A stretch of DNA of 64,000 bases from a bacterium SCSIO 12643 (GCA_024398135.1 CP073750.1:2852001-2916000); one strand, 5' to 3'; positions 16,576 through 25,093 are shown, counted from the first letter of the stretch. Program-made: numbers and translations. The notes: generated by a model not told the origin, from the sequence alone.

Positions 16576-16953
16576 TTATGAATTTAACCGATCCACATCT
16601 CTATGAAATCGTTCAATCAGATCTGTAGAAAAAGAGCTGATAATGTTTGATTCATTTTGATCAATACCATTTGAAGATTTTGCAATAAAAGTCATGGCAT
16701 CGATAAATTCATTATACACCGGAGAAGGCCCGTGTTTGTGACAGAAGTTGATCACCTTGTTGTAAGTCTCTTCAACGGAAGACTCTTTAGATTCTTCATA
16801 ATTGAAGGACCATTTAATTTCAGATGCCCATGGATGATTTTTTAACAATCGATTTAATGAAGTTCTTTCTTCATCCTGTATAATTCCATCGGCTTTGGCA
16901 ATAACGAATAACAATTCTCCCAGGGTTTCATATAGTTTTTCTGTTTCGGTCAT
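16576..16953 (-). CDS. TerB-like protein
   Basis: This 125-residue all-helical protein resembles TerB/DjlA-type domains: a first repeat ELLFVIAKADGIIQDEERTS and a second AMTFIAKSSNGIDQNESN, each with the D/N-G-I-xx-E loop typical of the family. TerB domains bind metal through such acidic loops and act in membrane or stress-associated complexes. It stands alone without other ter genes, so tellurite resistance should not be assumed. Confidence 0.75.
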   Translation of the reverse strand: MTETEKLYETLGELLFVIAKADGIIQDEERTSLNRLLKNHPWASEIKWSFNYEESKESSVEETYNKVINFCHKHGPSPVYNEFIDAMTFIAKSSNGIDQNESNIISSFSTDLIERFHRDVDRLNS

Positions 16954-17051
16954 AAGTTTAAAATTTTAAGAATTAGAATTATCGTTGATTAATTGGGGCT
17001 AAGATAAATATTGTAGTGGTGTGGAGGGTAGAGTTTAGGTATTGATTATTC

Positions 17052-17588
17052 TTAAATCATACTATTTTCAAATCGACTTTTAGTGAACTCATAACTGTTT
17101 ACGGTTTGAAGGTAATTGATCCACCCGGGAATTGTTTCATAGGTTCTAACCAATTCGAAACCAAGTTTTTTTAAGGTCTTATTTGGTGCAATGTTTTTTG
17201 AGTATGGTTCACAGATGAGTTTTTTAAGTTCAAAGTGTTTGAAGTAATAGGGTAGTGTTAACTTGAGGAATTCTGAACCGAGACCTTTTTTTCGAGTTGG
17301 GTTATCCCATAGGTGTAAATGCATGGTTGCGGAATTCCCATATTGGATATTGTTGATATTTGAATGACCAATGGCCTGATGATCTAGTTCCCAAATGATG
17401 TAATAAAAGTCTTTTTTATGATATGGTAGTACAAATTCTGATTCCAGTTTTTTGATCCAATCCTGTTTTTGAGGAAGTTTACTTTTATCAGCACCCATAC
17501 CTTTTAAAAACTCAGAATCTGCAAGAACAAAATAGTCTATTATTTTTTCAAGATCTTCTAAAGTACACTCTCTTACGGTTAGTTCCAT
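17052..17588 (-). CDS. GNAT family N-acetyltransferase
   Basis: This 178-residue protein has the GNAT fold, with FYYIIWELDHQAIGHSNI as strands 2-4, an acetyl-CoA loop in KKGLGSEFLKLTLP, and a typical C-terminal NKTLKKLGFELV. The usual Q/R-x-x-G-x-G/A motif is relaxed to TRKKGLGSE. Acceptor unknown. It begins with ATG at 17586-17588 and appears monocistronic (over 80 bp from both neighbours). Confidence 0.88.
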   Translation of the reverse strand: MELTVRECTLEDLEKIIDYFVLADSEFLKGMGADKSKLPQKQDWIKKLESEFVLPYHKKDFYYIIWELDHQAIGHSNINNIQYGNSATMHLHLWDNPTRKKGLGSEFLKLTLPYYFKHFELKKLICEPYSKNIAPNKTLKKLGFELVRTYETIPGWINYLQTVNSYEFTKSRFENSMI

Positions 17589-17676
17589 TTATCTTTAATA
17601 GTTAACCGATAAAAGTAGTAAAGTTTATACTTAAGAAATAGATAAGGAAAAATGGGGAGATATTTGATGAATGTAA

Positions 17677-18156
17677 TTAATATACCCCATTTGAGTTAGC
17701 GACTTTCCCACCAATCAACCAAAAGAAAAATCTTAAGAATCCATTCATAGGTTGAAGGGCATCCCAGTGCTCTACAATTTGATCATTTTCTATTTTCCAG
17801 GTATCTATAGCATTAAACCCTTTGTGATCATTCCCACGATCTTTTTTGCTGGTGGTAATGTGCGAATGAAAAATAATCATGTCCCCATCTGCGTAAATAT
17901 GTTTGACATCGTATGTATAATCCGGATACCTTTTGGTGAAGTCCTTCACATATTTGATTAAAGATTTCATACCATCAGGGATACCTCGATTATGTTGCTT
18001 GTAGTGTGGGTTGCCAAACTTTTGGAATACCAGTTCAAAATCATGGTTGTTCATGAGTTGTTGTACAAAGTCAACCAGTAATTGCGCATTTTTTGTTTCC
18101 TGATCTGACCAATGTGATTTTTTAAGCTGATCAAAATTGATTTGTATTGTGTCCAT
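17677..18156 (-). CDS. SnoaL/NTF2-like protein under HxlR control
   Basis: This 159-residue protein is an NTF2-fold SnoaL-like protein (FVQQLMNNHDFELVFQKF, then a YKQHNRGIPDGMKSLIKYVK segment typical of SnoaL-like polyketide-cyclase relatives, and DTWKIENDQIVEHWDALQP). Unlike the protein at 86-445 it keeps the H-N and D-W pairs common in the active subgroup. It is divergent from an HxlR regulator. A promoter box TACATTTG at 18195-18202 lies between two copies of a 17-bp palindrome. Confidence 0.85.
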   Translation of the reverse strand: MDTIQINFDQLKKSHWSDQETKNAQLLVDFVQQLMNNHDFELVFQKFGNPHYKQHNRGIPDGMKSLIKYVKDFTKRYPDYTYDVKHIYADGDMIIFHSHITTSKKDRGNDHKGFNAIDTWKIENDQIVEHWDALQPMNGFLRFFFWLIGGKVANSNGVY

Positions 18157-18174
18157 GTTTAAAGATTTTAATTA

Positions 18175-18191
18175 ACTTGCAAAAAACAAGT
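18175..18191. promoter_or_regulatory. Probable HxlR operator, copy 1
   Basis: ACTTGCAAAAAACAAGT is an inverted repeat (ACTTG/CAAGT arms). It lies downstream of the predicted start site of the NTF2-like gene. Copy 2 is at 18210-18226, a centre-to-centre distance of 35 bp. Confidence 0.65.
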
Positions 18192-18194
18192 AAG

Positions 18195-18202
18195 CAAATG
18201 TA
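18195..18202 (-). promoter_or_regulatory. Promoter of the NTF2-like gene
   Basis: On the minus strand this reads TACATTTG, a perfect TAnnTTTG -7 element. A TTG lies 19 bp upstream, inside operator copy 2. The promoter is therefore bracketed by both palindromes. Confidence 0.65.
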
Positions 18203-18209
18203 AATATTA

Positions 18210-18226
18210 ACTTGCAAAATGCAAGT
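18210..18226. promoter_or_regulatory. Probable HxlR operator, copy 2
   Basis: ACTTGCAAAATGCAAGT is an inverted repeat with 6-bp arms (ACTTGC/GCAAGT). It carries the -33 TTG of the divergent gene and also covers the first possible ATG of the HxlR gene (18219). Confidence 0.65.
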
Positions 18227-18629
18227 GATTAAATGTAAGAATATGAGATCAGACTGTCCGGTGAGCTATGCGCTTGATTTTTTTGGAGATAAATGGACGT
18301 TTTTAATCATTCGAGATTTAGTAGATGGGAAGAAATTTTATAAAGACTTTTTAAGTTCCAAAGAGGGGATTGCCACGAATATTCTATCAGATCGTTTAAA
18401 AAAGTTAGAAGCCAATGGAATTGTGGAATGGAAGGTGTACGAAAAGCTTAAAACTAAAAAGGAGTATTCTTTAACGGAAAAAGGAAAAGATTTGATTCCA
18501 ATTCTATTGGAGATCATTGTATGGTCTGATAAACATCAAACTGGATTAGACGTGCGCCCCAATTTGATAGGCAACTTTAAACGTGATCGAGAAGGACTGA
18601 TCACTGAAATCAGATCAGCATTGGATTAA
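18219..18629 (+). CDS. HxlR family winged-helix transcriptional regulator
   Basis: This protein of up to 136 residues has the HxlR signature: CPVSYALDFFGDKWTFLIIR at the N-terminus, then GIATNILSDRLKKLEANGIV as recognition helix and wing, and YSLTEKGKDLIPIL. The cysteine before P-V is the redox or electrophile sensor in several family members. Two starts are possible, ATG 18219 or ATG 18243; the second gives the family-typical MRSDCPV start and leaves operator copy 2 outside the coding region. It likely represses itself and the divergent NTF2-like gene. Confidence 0.92.
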   Translation: MQVIKCKNMRSDCPVSYALDFFGDKWTFLIIRDLVDGKKFYKDFLSSKEGIATNILSDRLKKLEANGIVEWKVYEKLKTKKEYSLTEKGKDLIPILLEIIVWSDKHQTGLDVRPNLIGNFKRDREGLITEIRSALD

Positions 18630-18631
18630 TG

Positions 18632-19018
18632 TTATCTCTGTTTGATTATAATTTTTTTGTTTCCCTTGTTTCTAATCCAGTACTCGTATTTATACCAGCT
18701 TATTGAAGTACAAAGTTCTTCTTTTTGTTCTTTGGTAGTCAAAATTAAGGTATCTCCATTTAAGTTTACAGCTCCTACGGCATCACCACAAGCATTGACA
18801 CTTTGAATGGCTTGAGCGTAGATCGTGTCATTCAGATATTCGATTTTAAAATATTGCTTTTTAAATTCCGAAATGGATCCGTATTTATGATCTATATGTG
18901 GTCCGTCTTCAGTGATAAACTCTCTTGAATATTTTACATTTAAATCAGACTTTGAGTTATCCTCCAGACAAGAGATCAACACAATGCTCAAGAGTATGAA
19001 GAAGAACTTGTTTATCAT
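18632..19018 (-). CDS. Small hypothetical lipoprotein
   Basis: This 128-residue protein has a lipobox (IVLISC, about residues 12-17) and no recognised domain. Three further cysteines (ACGD, ELCTS) may form a disulfide outside the cytoplasm. It converges on the HxlR gene, with stop codons only 2 bp apart. Confidence 0.6.
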   Translation of the reverse strand: MINKFFFILLSIVLISCLEDNSKSDLNVKYSREFITEDGPHIDHKYGSISEFKKQYFKIEYLNDTIYAQAIQSVNACGDAVGAVNLNGDTLILTTKEQKEELCTSISWYKYEYWIRNKGNKKIIIKQR

Positions 19019-19046
19019 ATCAAAAGTGTACGGAATATAGACGTTA

Positions 19047-19874
19047 TTATTTGTTTCGTCTCCTAAACATTTTCAAACCATAAATAAACATAACTACCAA
19101 AATCCAAACAGGCCATATTCTAACTATAAGGACGATAAAATCAATGAATCCCGACCAACCGCCAGATAATGCCTGACCTAGTCTTTCAGATAGTGAAATA
19201 CTTTTTTGAGATTGTTCTTTGTGTTTTATGATATTTAAATCCAGCGTACTAAACGCTACTTGATCATTTAAGTATTTGAGTCGTCCGGTAGTACTTTCTA
19301 TTTCTTCTTCGATTACACGGATATGATTTTCTATTTCCAGAATATCTTTAACACTTTTTGCTTGCTTTAATAAGTCATTGTATTTTTTTAAATAATTTCT
19401 TTTATTGGCAAGTCTGGTTTCCAAATCGATAAATTGAGCAGTCACATCACGTGCATCAATTTCTTTGTATGTGATTTCTCCACCTCCTGATTCGATGCCG
19501 GAAATTAAGTTTTCGAAATGTATGCCGGGCACTCTTATTTTTAGGGTATAAGAGATTTCCCAATTTGAATTATTTAATTTTTCGTTGGCGTAGTAACCTT
19601 TGTATTTTTTGATGAGCACATCAACATTTGATTTAGCGCTTTCTAAATCATTAACATTGATCTCCATGCGCCCATCTTTTATGATTTTCTTTTTGACAAC
19701 CGTTTGATTTTTAACCTCTGATAAAGGAGCTGTTCTTTTAGCCATATTCATAGCCACTGGAGCATCTTGTTCAATCATGAATTCCTCAGCTTGTTCAAAA
19801 GTGTTATTTGATTTCTTCTGATCACATGAAATTATTAGAACGGAAATCAGAAGAAGAGAAACTAGATATTTCAT
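19047..19874 (-). CDS. DUF4349-domain lipoprotein
   Basis: This 275-residue lipoprotein (lipobox LIISC near residues 13-17) matches DUF4349: DGRMEINVNDLESAKSNVDV, then YTLKIRVPGIHFENLISGIE, then a coiled-coil (about residues 150-205), with RLKYLNDQVAFSTLDLNI before a C-terminal membrane helix (FIVLIVRIWPVWILVVMFIY) and a basic tail. The protein is therefore anchored at both ends. Its function is unknown in general. Confidence 0.85.
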   Translation of the reverse strand: MKYLVSLLLISVLIISCDQKKSNNTFEQAEEFMIEQDAPVAMNMAKRTAPLSEVKNQTVVKKKIIKDGRMEINVNDLESAKSNVDVLIKKYKGYYANEKLNNSNWEISYTLKIRVPGIHFENLISGIESGGGEITYKEIDARDVTAQFIDLETRLANKRNYLKKYNDLLKQAKSVKDILEIENHIRVIEEEIESTTGRLKYLNDQVAFSTLDLNIIKHKEQSQKSISLSERLGQALSGGWSGFIDFIVLIVRIWPVWILVVMFIYGLKMFRRRNK

Positions 19875-19965
19875 AAGTTTTAGTTTTAAGTATTAGATTA
19901 ATGGAATATGAGATGCAGTATCCGCAAATACCATTCCCATTTTATAGTCAAGAGATATGTCAATC

Positions 19966-20508
19966 TTATACCGATTTATCATAAGCCTCTTTGATCCATT
20001 CTTTCAATTCGGAATCCACTTCATTGACATCGAAAAGTTGGACTCTGTGTGTACACATCGTACCAAATGGACCGGAATTTCCTAATCTCTCAGAAGTAGG
20101 TGTGTCTTTTAACTTAAATCCTAAATCAATTCTGGTTTTTGTTGCGGGTTTGATGAGAATAAATTGTCTCTTACGAATGATACTCACACTTCCTTTTTTA
20201 GGCGTGATGGTCACATCTTCACCTAAGGTTTTAACATGGGCAATAAGCTCATGGTAGATCGGTAAAAGGATCTCTTTTCCTTTGTATTGCGATGTAACTA
20301 AATCTTCAGATGTAGAAGAATCTTCTTTGGAGAGCGTCACAATGGTATTGGCAAAACCATGCGTTACATTGTGTTCCGTTTTTAGGAATTTAACTCCTTC
20401 CGAATGTTTTGTAAATGATTTTTCTTGTAGGATTTGCTTCCATTCTTCCAACGATTTACCAGTCTTTTCAGGCATGTTTGAGATCATTGTTTGTAATGCT
20501 TTGTCCAT
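19966..20508 (-). CDS. DUF4287 / DUF5655 protein
   Basis: This 180-residue cytoplasmic protein has an N-terminal DUF4287-like helical part (EKTGKSLEEWKQILQEKSFT, then GVKFLKTEHNVTHGFANTIV) and a C-terminal DUF5655-like part (VSIIRKRQFILIKPATKTRI, ending HRVQLFDVNEVDSELKEWI). The second domain resembles the DNA-binding fold found beside some restriction-related proteins. It occurs as a stand-alone protein in many bacteria and its biological role is unknown. Confidence 0.82.
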   Translation of the reverse strand: MDKALQTMISNMPEKTGKSLEEWKQILQEKSFTKHSEGVKFLKTEHNVTHGFANTIVTLSKEDSSTSEDLVTSQYKGKEILLPIYHELIAHVKTLGEDVTITPKKGSVSIIRKRQFILIKPATKTRIDLGFKLKDTPTSERLGNSGPFGTMCTHRVQLFDVNEVDSELKEWIKEAYDKSV

Positions 20509-20621
20509 AGTTCAGATTTAATTGAAGAGAATGTGGAGTTAAAAATACATTTTTAAATAAAAATGATTTGAATTTCATTCGGGTAGGTTTGGGATTATAA
20601 ATGTGGTGTATATCTCTGGTC

Positions 20622-21254
20622 TTAATGATCAGTCTTTCTGAATACGAATGTAATGAGTCTTGGAATTTCTCCTGTAGATTCTTTATCAAACCATTCTTTC
20701 AATTCCACTAAAACAAATCCATTGTTTTGGGCATTTTCCATGTAATTGGAGATATGGTGTATATAGGTTTCCAAATACACAGTTTCACCGTTAGATTGGA
20801 ATTTAGCTTTACTTCCCAGATATTGCTTAAAAGGATGTAATTCACTGATGAAGAAAACTCTATGATCTTGAAGTTTTTGATACGCCTGATCAAAAATATG
20901 ATTTAAGTCTTCAATATGCTCAAGCGTGAGATTTGAGGTGATCAAATCTGCAAATTGAGGAGTTACTTCCCAGTTTTTAGTGATATCCATTTTTTTAAAC
21001 ATCACTTTAGAATCGGAAATTTTTTCTTTGGCGATTTGGAGCATTTCTTCTGAGAAATCAAGACCAATGATTTGTTTAGAACGTTGTAGTAACCAAACAG
21101 TGTTTTTTCCTGTTCCACAACCTATTTCCAAAACATTTTTAAAAGCGTATTTAGAAAGTGTTTCAATTGTTACTTTCTGATCTAAATCTCTGGTAACATT
21201 TAGGTTTGAATCGTATTGTTCTGCCCAGGATTTATATGCGGATTCGATGTTCAT
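20622..21254 (-). CDS. Class I SAM-dependent methyltransferase
   Basis: This 210-residue protein has a clear SAM-binding core: VLEIGCGTGKNTVWL (motif I), IIGLDFSEEML (motif II), FADLITSNLTLEHI (motif IV) and LHPFKQYLGSKAKF, giving the shape of a UbiE/Coq5- or BioC-like small-molecule methyltransferase. The acceptor is not evident. It ends before an unrelated gene at 19966-20508 and starts 3 bp after the small membrane-protein gene at 21257-21505, so the two are probably cotranscribed. Confidence 0.9.
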   Translation of the reverse strand: MNIESAYKSWAEQYDSNLNVTRDLDQKVTIETLSKYAFKNVLEIGCGTGKNTVWLLQRSKQIIGLDFSEEMLQIAKEKISDSKVMFKKMDITKNWEVTPQFADLITSNLTLEHIEDLNHIFDQAYQKLQDHRVFFISELHPFKQYLGSKAKFQSNGETVYLETYIHHISNYMENAQNNGFVLVELKEWFDKESTGEIPRLITFVFRKTDH

Positions 21255-21256
21255 CT

Positions 21257-21505
21257 CTAGATTAGGTTTCTTTCTTTTAAAAGGTCATTAATTTCCTTGA
21301 CTTTTAGTTTGTTTTTTGTAGCAATTGGAATATAAACTAAAGGAAGAAGTGTCAGTAACCCTAAACCATTTTTGTAGATACTATAAAGAGAAACTCCAAT
21401 TAAAAGACCAATAATCAAAGCATCATAAATACCTGTAGGTTTCATTTTTTGTGCTTCTTGTAATAATTCTTCGTCCGATAATTCGGTTAATTTTTTTTGA
21501 CTCAT
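21257..21505 (-). CDS. Small membrane protein, unknown
   Basis: This 82-residue protein has a charged N-terminal helix (KKLTELSDEELLQEAQKMK), two membrane helices around residues 27-45 and 48-62, and a charged C-terminal helix (LKVKEINDLLKERN). It ends just upstream of the methyltransferase gene. The bi-helical hairpin with cytoplasmic ends resembles accessory membrane proteins; no family is recognised. Confidence 0.6.
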   Translation of the reverse strand: MSQKKLTELSDEELLQEAQKMKPTGIYDALIIGLLIGVSLYSIYKNGLGLLTLLPLVYIPIATKNKLKVKEINDLLKERNLI

Positions 21506-21627
21506 GTTTGGTTATAGATGATCAATCGTAAATTTTAATCGCGAAATTAAATTACATTTTAATTTCTGAAGAAATATAATCCGAAATATAAAGTTGGATG
21601 TATTGATATGAAAGGTTAAAATGTACT

Positions 21628-22605
21628 TTAATGATTTCGTCTAGTGGTGAAGTGAATAATCTGTTCTATTTCGAAACGTGCATTGGATGGAGGAAAGTCC
21701 TTTAATAAAGTGAGAGCATTATTGGCAAATTGGATCATTTTTTTTTGCGCATACTGTATTCCATTGTGTTTTTTTACCTCATCGATAATAGAGGCAATTT
21801 TGCGTTCGTTAAGGTGATTACTTTTTATAGACCTTTTTAGTTTCCATTTTTTCCAGATATTAACATTATTCATTGTATATATGAGAGGTAGAGTAGCCTT
21901 TTTTTCCTGAAAATCATTATGATTTGGTTTTCCTGTTTCGGTCGTAAAATATCCAAACAAATCATCTCTAATTTGAAAAGCCATACCTATGTATTCTCCA
22001 ATTTGTCTTAATTTTTCTATTTGGTTGGAATTTGTGAAATTTGAAACTGCACCGGCTTCACAAGAGGCACTGAAGAGTAAGGCTGTTTTTGCACGAATGA
22101 TTTTAAAATAATCTTCTTCGCTAGTATTTATTTTACTACTTTTCTTAAGTTGAAGTAACTCAGCTTCTACCAATGGGTTAATGATTTTTCCGAAGGGTAC
22201 AAAAATATCAATATCCGATTCGTTTAGGTTTAACAATACAGCTTGCATACTGATAATCTGTCCCGAGAATAGCGCTTTTTTGTTGCTCCATTTTGCATTG
22301 ACAGAAGGTGCATTTCTTCTTTGATCTGAATTATCTACTATATCATCATGTAAGAGTGAGGAAATATGTATAAGCTCTGCAGACATTGCAGCTTTATAGC
22401 TTTTTGAATTTAATTCCCCACCTAATAGTGCGCATAATAGAGCTAGTTTTGCACGTAATTGTTTCCCCCTGTGTATAGCTAGGTGATGAATTATGTCTTT
22501 GTGGAAAGGGACTTTAGAATCTAAATAATCAAATAGATGTTGATTGAATAGTTCCATATCCACACTATGGGTCTGAACCTTTTCCAAGTTTGTTATCTTT
22601 TCCAA
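21628..22605 (-). CDS. Polyprenyl diphosphate synthase
   Basis: This 325-residue protein is a trans-isoprenyl diphosphate synthase that condenses isopentenyl diphosphate with an allylic primer. The first aspartate-rich motif is HDDIVDNSDQRRNAPS and the second is QIRDDLFGYF; GKQLRAKLALL near the N-terminus supplies the diphosphate-binding Lys and Arg. Chain length is not evident. The start is TTG at 22603-22605, overlapping the GNAT gene by 13 bp; ATG at 22557 is an alternative but would remove a family-typical N-terminal helix. Confidence 0.9.
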   Translation of the reverse strand: MEKITNLEKVQTHSVDMELFNQHLFDYLDSKVPFHKDIIHHLAIHRGKQLRAKLALLCALLGGELNSKSYKAAMSAELIHISSLLHDDIVDNSDQRRNAPSVNAKWSNKKALFSGQIISMQAVLLNLNESDIDIFVPFGKIINPLVEAELLQLKKSSKINTSEEDYFKIIRAKTALLFSASCEAGAVSNFTNSNQIEKLRQIGEYIGMAFQIRDDLFGYFTTETGKPNHNDFQEKKATLPLIYTMNNVNIWKKWKLKRSIKSNHLNERKIASIIDEVKKHNGIQYAQKKMIQFANNALTLLKDFPPSNARFEIEQIIHFTTRRNH

Positions 22606-23123
22606 TGCTTTTTTAGATATGCATAAATTATATCATCTACCCATTTACCATCTATATATAGACTTTCCAGAAAATGAGCTTCTTTACGGAATCCTAAACG
22701 CTCCATTAATTTAGCAGAATTTGTGTTTTGTGGATCAATTGATCCTGTAATTCTATGCTTATCTAATTCTATAAATAAATACTCCATTATTGAGGTTAAA
22801 GACTCAGAAGCATATCCTTTATTTTGATATTCCTTGTCCAGAGTACATCCAATTTCGACTTGTTTGTTCTCATTACCGTAAAAGTGAAGACCGATATCGC
22901 CAATTATTCTTTGTGAATCGATTTCTATGATAACCATTTGGAACCAGGTTTCAGGTTCGTTGATATGTTCAGGAATTTTAGATATGAAATTTTGAACTTC
23001 TTCAACGGTCTCAGGAATAAAGCCCTGATATTTATTTGTTGTTTTATCTGATCTGTATCGGAATACTGATTCGGCATCATTTGGAATCATTTTTCTTAAT
23101 ACAGTCCTTTTGGTAGTAATCAT
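22593..23123 (-). CDS. GNAT family N-acetyltransferase (RimJ/RimL type)
   Basis: This 176-residue protein has the RimJ/RimL layout: RTVLRKMIPNDAESVFRYRS, then IIGDIGLHFYG, the acetyl-CoA loop region DKEYQNKGYASESLTSIM and NSAKLMERLGFRKEAHF. It acetylates an unknown amine, such as a protein N-terminus or small molecule. It lies 2 bp downstream of a MarR-GNAT fusion gene and overlaps the polyprenyl synthase gene by 13 bp. Confidence 0.92.
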   Translation of the reverse strand: MITTKRTVLRKMIPNDAESVFRYRSDKTTNKYQGFIPETVEEVQNFISKIPEHINEPETWFQMVIIEIDSQRIIGDIGLHFYGNENKQVEIGCTLDKEYQNKGYASESLTSIMEYLFIELDKHRITGSIDPQNTNSAKLMERLGFRKEAHFLESLYIDGKWVDDIIYAYLKKHWKR

Positions 23124-23125
23124 GA

Positions 23126-24118
23126 TTATTTATTTAATTCTAATCGAAATCCAAAGACAGGAAGTTTTCCCTGCATAAAGTCTAAATCACCGGCTCTTTT
23201 AAAACCAATTCGTTCATACATTCCCCATGCCAATTTCATTGATTTTGTGGTATGAATGATCATGGTTTTACTATTACTTTTTTTACCTTTTTCGATACAG
23301 CTTAAAGTAAGTAATTTACCTAATCCTAAGCCCCTGGCATGATCGGCTACACCCAAAAGTCTAAAACCACAAGCGTTTTTCTCTAATGTTGCTGTGCCTC
23401 CAGACCCATAGTCTTTCATATTGCTAAAGTAAACCACAGCTCCACCTATGTTTCCTTGATTGGTAACCGCAACTAATAGTTCAATATTGGGGTTTTGTGT
23501 CAAACTACCCACATTCCTGAGCATATTGTAATATTCCGGCTGTTCTTCGATTTTGGGAAATCCTTTTAATTTTGAATAGACATCAACTAAGATATTCCCA
23601 ATGATGGTAAATTCTTCGGGATGGGCATTTCTTACAGTATAGTTGTAATAATTTTTTAGGATATTTTTTCGAAATGAGTTTTGAAGTAATTTATCATTAA
23701 TGGTTTTAAGTTGTTTCAGAAACATATCATTTTCAGAGTTGAAAAGATGTTCAAGCTCCTTCTGGATTACTTGCCAAACGTCTTGTAGTTTTTCTGCAAC
23801 CACATGTCCCTTGGGGGTTAAACTAACCAGTTTTGAACGATTGTCTAGAGGATTGGTATCAATCATTACATATTCCAATTTCTCCATTTCTTGAATCACG
23901 TTCTTTACGGTAATTCTAGAGTAGGAGATTGCATCTGTAATTTCCATTATGCTTAATGCTCTATTGGATTGCATTAAGGTGTAATATATAGGAAACCAAC
24001 TGGATCTAAATTCCACATTAATATCTTTATACAATCGATCAGCTTCAATTTGAAGCTTCTCATAAATACGTCTCATTTGAGAACCTACAGATAAATATCC
24101 TAGTTTTTCTAAATCCAT
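23126..24118 (-). CDS. MarR regulator fused to GNAT acetyltransferase
   Basis: This 330-residue protein has two domains. Residues 1-150 form a MarR-type winged helix (ALSIMEITDAISYSRITVKN, then YVMIDTNPLDNRSKLVSLTP with the D-x-R wing). Residues 160-330 form a GNAT domain (GSLTQNPNIELLVAVTNQGN, then LGVADHARGLGLGKLLTLSC, then AWGMYERIGFKRAG). The fusion could couple transcription to acetylation of the regulator or of a cofactor. A TATATTTG box at 24135-24142 is a likely promoter. Confidence 0.92.
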   Translation of the reverse strand: MDLEKLGYLSVGSQMRRIYEKLQIEADRLYKDINVEFRSSWFPIYYTLMQSNRALSIMEITDAISYSRITVKNVIQEMEKLEYVMIDTNPLDNRSKLVSLTPKGHVVAEKLQDVWQVIQKELEHLFNSENDMFLKQLKTINDKLLQNSFRKNILKNYYNYTVRNAHPEEFTIIGNILVDVYSKLKGFPKIEEQPEYYNMLRNVGSLTQNPNIELLVAVTNQGNIGGAVVYFSNMKDYGSGGTATLEKNACGFRLLGVADHARGLGLGKLLTLSCIEKGKKSNSKTMIIHTTKSMKLAWGMYERIGFKRAGDLDFMQGKLPVFGFRLELNK

Positions 24119-24134
24119 GTTTATTTATATGTCG

Positions 24135-24142
24135 CAAATATA
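24135..24142 (-). promoter_or_regulatory. Possible promoter of the MarR-GNAT operon
   Basis: The minus strand reads TATATTTG, a full match to the TAnnTTTG -7 element, 16 bp before the start codon. No convincing upstream TTG element was found. Confidence 0.4.
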
Positions 24143-24200
24143 TGAAAGTTATTTCTTATTTTAATGTAGGTTAATTTATTGTTGTTGGTCAGGTATATAA

Positions 24201-24641
24201 TTAATTGTGGATTTTGTTTAGTTCTTTGTAGTTGTCAAAGTTGATTTCATTTGTTTTGAAGTATAACCATTTTGCTTGATCTACTAAATCTTGATTTTGA
24301 TTCACCAGGTCTCTGGGGATTTCCATATACTTCCCATGTGTAGCGGTTGAAATATAGAAGTCTTGATTATTGATTTTAAGTTTAATTTGAATGGCTCCTA
24401 CTTTTGCTGACATGTGAGGTGCATAGATCATTTGATTCAATTCTGTTTTGAGTTTTTTGATTTGAGCATCTGTCAGGTTAAAGGTTCCCGAATTGTTACG
24501 CATTTCAACAGATGTCAATTTTTCAAGGTGGACTAAATCGCTGAAAACGATTTGATGATTTACTTTCTCATTTGAATCCTGACAGGAACAACTCACCATA
24601 AGCAGGACAAAACAAAACGATATGATCTTAAGTTTAAGCAT
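24201..24641 (-). CDS. Hypothetical lipoprotein
   Basis: I chose ATG at 24639-24641 (146 residues), with AAAGG 6 bases upstream, over a GTG five codons earlier. A lipobox (LLMVSC) marks an exported lipoprotein. The mature region has a helix (LTDAQIKKLKTELNQMI) then beta strands (AIQIKLKINNQDFYISTATH). Not recognised. It starts 7 bp after the SRPBCC gene and is in the same likely operon with the YciI gene. Confidence 0.6.
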   Translation of the reverse strand: MLKLKIISFCFVLLMVSCSCQDSNEKVNHQIVFSDLVHLEKLTSVEMRNNSGTFNLTDAQIKKLKTELNQMIYAPHMSAKVGAIQIKLKINNQDFYISTATHGKYMEIPRDLVNQNQDLVDQAKWLYFKTNEINFDNYKELNKIHN

Positions 24642-24648
24642 ATAACCT

Positions 24649-25089
24649 TTAAGCACAGTTACTTTTTATTTTTTCTAAAGCTTGAGGAAAAGTATTTTTC
24701 ATAAACTCCAGATGCTCATCCATAACATCGATTTCAATATGAAGTGTATTTGAGCCATCACCTTCAATAAGTTTGTAAATTTCAGTTGCACCGGACCATT
24801 TTTTTGTTTCCTCATCAATAGGTTGTTCCTCACCATTTACTACATTTCCCAGATGTCTAAATTGGATGATATCATTAGGATGATGCGTTTCAATTTTACT
24901 ATAAATTCCATTTTGATCCGGTCCGAGGAACTGAATGATATTGCCTTCTTGCCAATCACTACATACGATATAGGACCCTTTAAAGAAAACACCTGCCCAC
25001 TGGCGATAAGCGTGGTCATCCCACAATGCTTTCCAAATTGTGCTTTTGTTGGCCTGGATATCGATGGAGAACTCTAGTCTGTGAATCAT
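24649..25089 (-). CDS. SRPBCC (AHSA1-like) protein
   Basis: This 146-residue protein has the SRPBCC/AHSA1 fold: the opening strand LEFSIDIQANKSTIWKALWD, then YRQWAGVFFKGSYIV and the Bet v 1-type C-terminal helix LEFMKNTFPQALEKIKSN. Such proteins form hydrophobic cavities, and AHSA1-like members bind hydrophobic ligands or partner proteins. The ligand is unknown. It lies 4 bp after the YciI gene on the same strand. Confidence 0.85.
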   Translation of the reverse strand: MIHRLEFSIDIQANKSTIWKALWDDHAYRQWAGVFFKGSYIVCSDWQEGNIIQFLGPDQNGIYSKIETHHPNDIIQFRHLGNVVNGEEQPIDEETKKWSGATEIYKLIEGDGSNTLHIEIDVMDEHLEFMKNTFPQALEKIKSNCA

Positions 25090-25093
25090 AACA

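Noticed and set aside
16576-16953. Tellurite resistance gene cluster
   Set aside because: Only a TerB-like domain is present, without terC, terD or terZ partners.
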